This document shows positions 6,202 through 6,584 of a stretch of DNA of 6,584 nucleotides, in pieces. A model generated the notes under the pieces. That model saw nothing but the letters and a program-made list of their open reading frames with translations, did not search any database and was not told the DNA's origin. The stretch comes from Anaerovibrio sp. Its GTDB lineage: Bacteria; Bacillota; Negativicutes; Selenomonadales; Selenomonadaceae. Numbering within the stretch: the stretch's first letter is position 1; each line of letters opens with the position of its first letter. The stretch covers positions 1-6,584 of the forward strand of contig JAEDOE010000064.1 of assembly GCA_016302095.1 (NCBI GenBank), given 5' to 3'. A program made the translations under genes and the position numbers.

Positions 6202-6207
6202 AAGGAG
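6202..6207 (+). promoter_or_regulatory. Ribosome binding site of the DUF881 gene
   Basis: AAGGAG sits 2 nt after the ftsQ stop. It is 9 nt before ATG 6217 and only 3 nt before the in-frame ATG 6211, which favours 6217 as the start. Confidence 0.75.
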
Positions 6208-6216
6208 ACGATGGGT

Positions 6217-6584
6217 ATGCATATAGAAAGAGGGCGGCTTTCCATAGCCTGCGTTTGTATGGTACTTGGCTTCATGCTGGCTGTTCAGTTCCGGACAACC
6301 CAGGATATAAAATCTGCCGCGCCCTTGCAGCGTGTGGAGGTGCTGACGGAGAGGCTGCAATCCCTTGAGAGTGAAAATGAGGATTTGCGCAGCGAGCTGC
6401 AGGACTTAAAGAGCAGTGCCGCATCAGGCAATGGCGGCAAGCTCCAGGAGGACATGCTGATGATGTCCGGTGGCACGGCACTGGAAGGCCCCGGGGTGAT
6501 TATCACCATTGATGATAGCAGCAAGGGTGCCCAGGAGCTGAAAAAGGCAGATGACCCCAATCTCTATCTGGTACACGATGAGGA
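6217..6584 (+). CDS. DUF881-family membrane-anchored protein (5' part, runs off window)
   Basis: The frame is open to the window end, giving 122 complete codons; the family is usually about 230-270 residues, so roughly half is present. An N-terminal hydrophobic segment at about 8-24 should anchor or export the protein and ends in LAVQFRTT, a motif typical of this family. Residues 36-66 (PLQRVEVLTERLQSLESEN and on) look like a coiled coil. After a Gly/Ser/Met-rich stretch the conserved DUF881 core begins: LEGPGVIITIDDSS at 89-102, then DPNLYLVHDE at 113-122. In Bacillus the related ylxW and ylxX lie beside divIB and their molecular role is unsettled. The position after ftsQ suggests a link to division or envelope synthesis, but that is inference. 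ATG 6211 is an alternative start adding two residues. Confidence 0.9.
   Translation, partial: MHIERGRLSIACVCMVLGFMLAVQFRTTQDIKSAAPLQRVEVLTERLQSLESENEDLRSELQDLKSSAASGNGGKLQEDMLMMSGGTALEGPGVIITIDDSSKGAQELKKADDPNLYLVHDE

Overview
This window is the middle of a division and cell wall (dcw) gene cluster. All seven genes lie on the + strand: mraY (3' end only), murD, murG, murC, ddl, ftsQ/divIB and the 5' part of a DUF881-family gene. Every gene was identified from visible family motifs. No mobile element, tRNA, rRNA or CRISPR array is visible.

The most likely source is a diderm Firmicute of the class Negativicutes (Selenomonas-like). This is inference from mixed features. A ddl gene between murC and ftsQ is the arrangement familiar from Proteobacteria. 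A DUF881 gene directly after ftsQ/divIB is a Firmicutes trait (compare ylxW/ylxX beside divIB in Bacillus). The MurC and Ddl sequences look Firmicutes-like. No rRNA or other phylogenetic marker is present to settle it.

Layout: 1-267 mraY end; 268-368 AT-rich spacer with strong overlapping inverted repeats; 369-1745 murD; 1746-1815 spacer; 1816-2931 murG; 2932-3027 spacer; 3028-4419 murC; 17-nt gap; 4437-5372 ddl; 5373-5471 spacer; 5472-6200 ftsQ; 16-nt gap; 6217 to the window end DUF881. I saw no convincing terminator, so the genes probably form one transcription unit. Most have a clear Shine-Dalgarno sequence.

The genes cover consecutive steps of peptidoglycan precursor synthesis. MurC adds L-Ala and MurD adds D-Glu to the UDP-MurNAc precursor. 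Ddl makes D-Ala-D-Ala. MraY moves the finished muropeptide to undecaprenyl phosphate (lipid I), and MurG adds GlcNAc (lipid II). FtsQ/DivIB belongs to the divisome that uses lipid II at the septum. Two genes often found here are absent from this stretch: ftsW/spoVE (often between murD and murG) and murB (often after murC).

The least expected observation is in the spacers. Three of the four long intergenic gaps (after murD, murG and ddl) begin with degenerate copies of the 3' end of the gene just upstream. After murG and ddl the copied part includes the stop codon region. The spacers therefore seem to have grown by repeated tail duplication. The fourth long gap, after mraY, instead holds an AT-rich palindromic repeat. 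The genes themselves look ordinary, apart from a few substitutions in otherwise conserved motifs of MurD and MurG. I see no clearly new biological system here.
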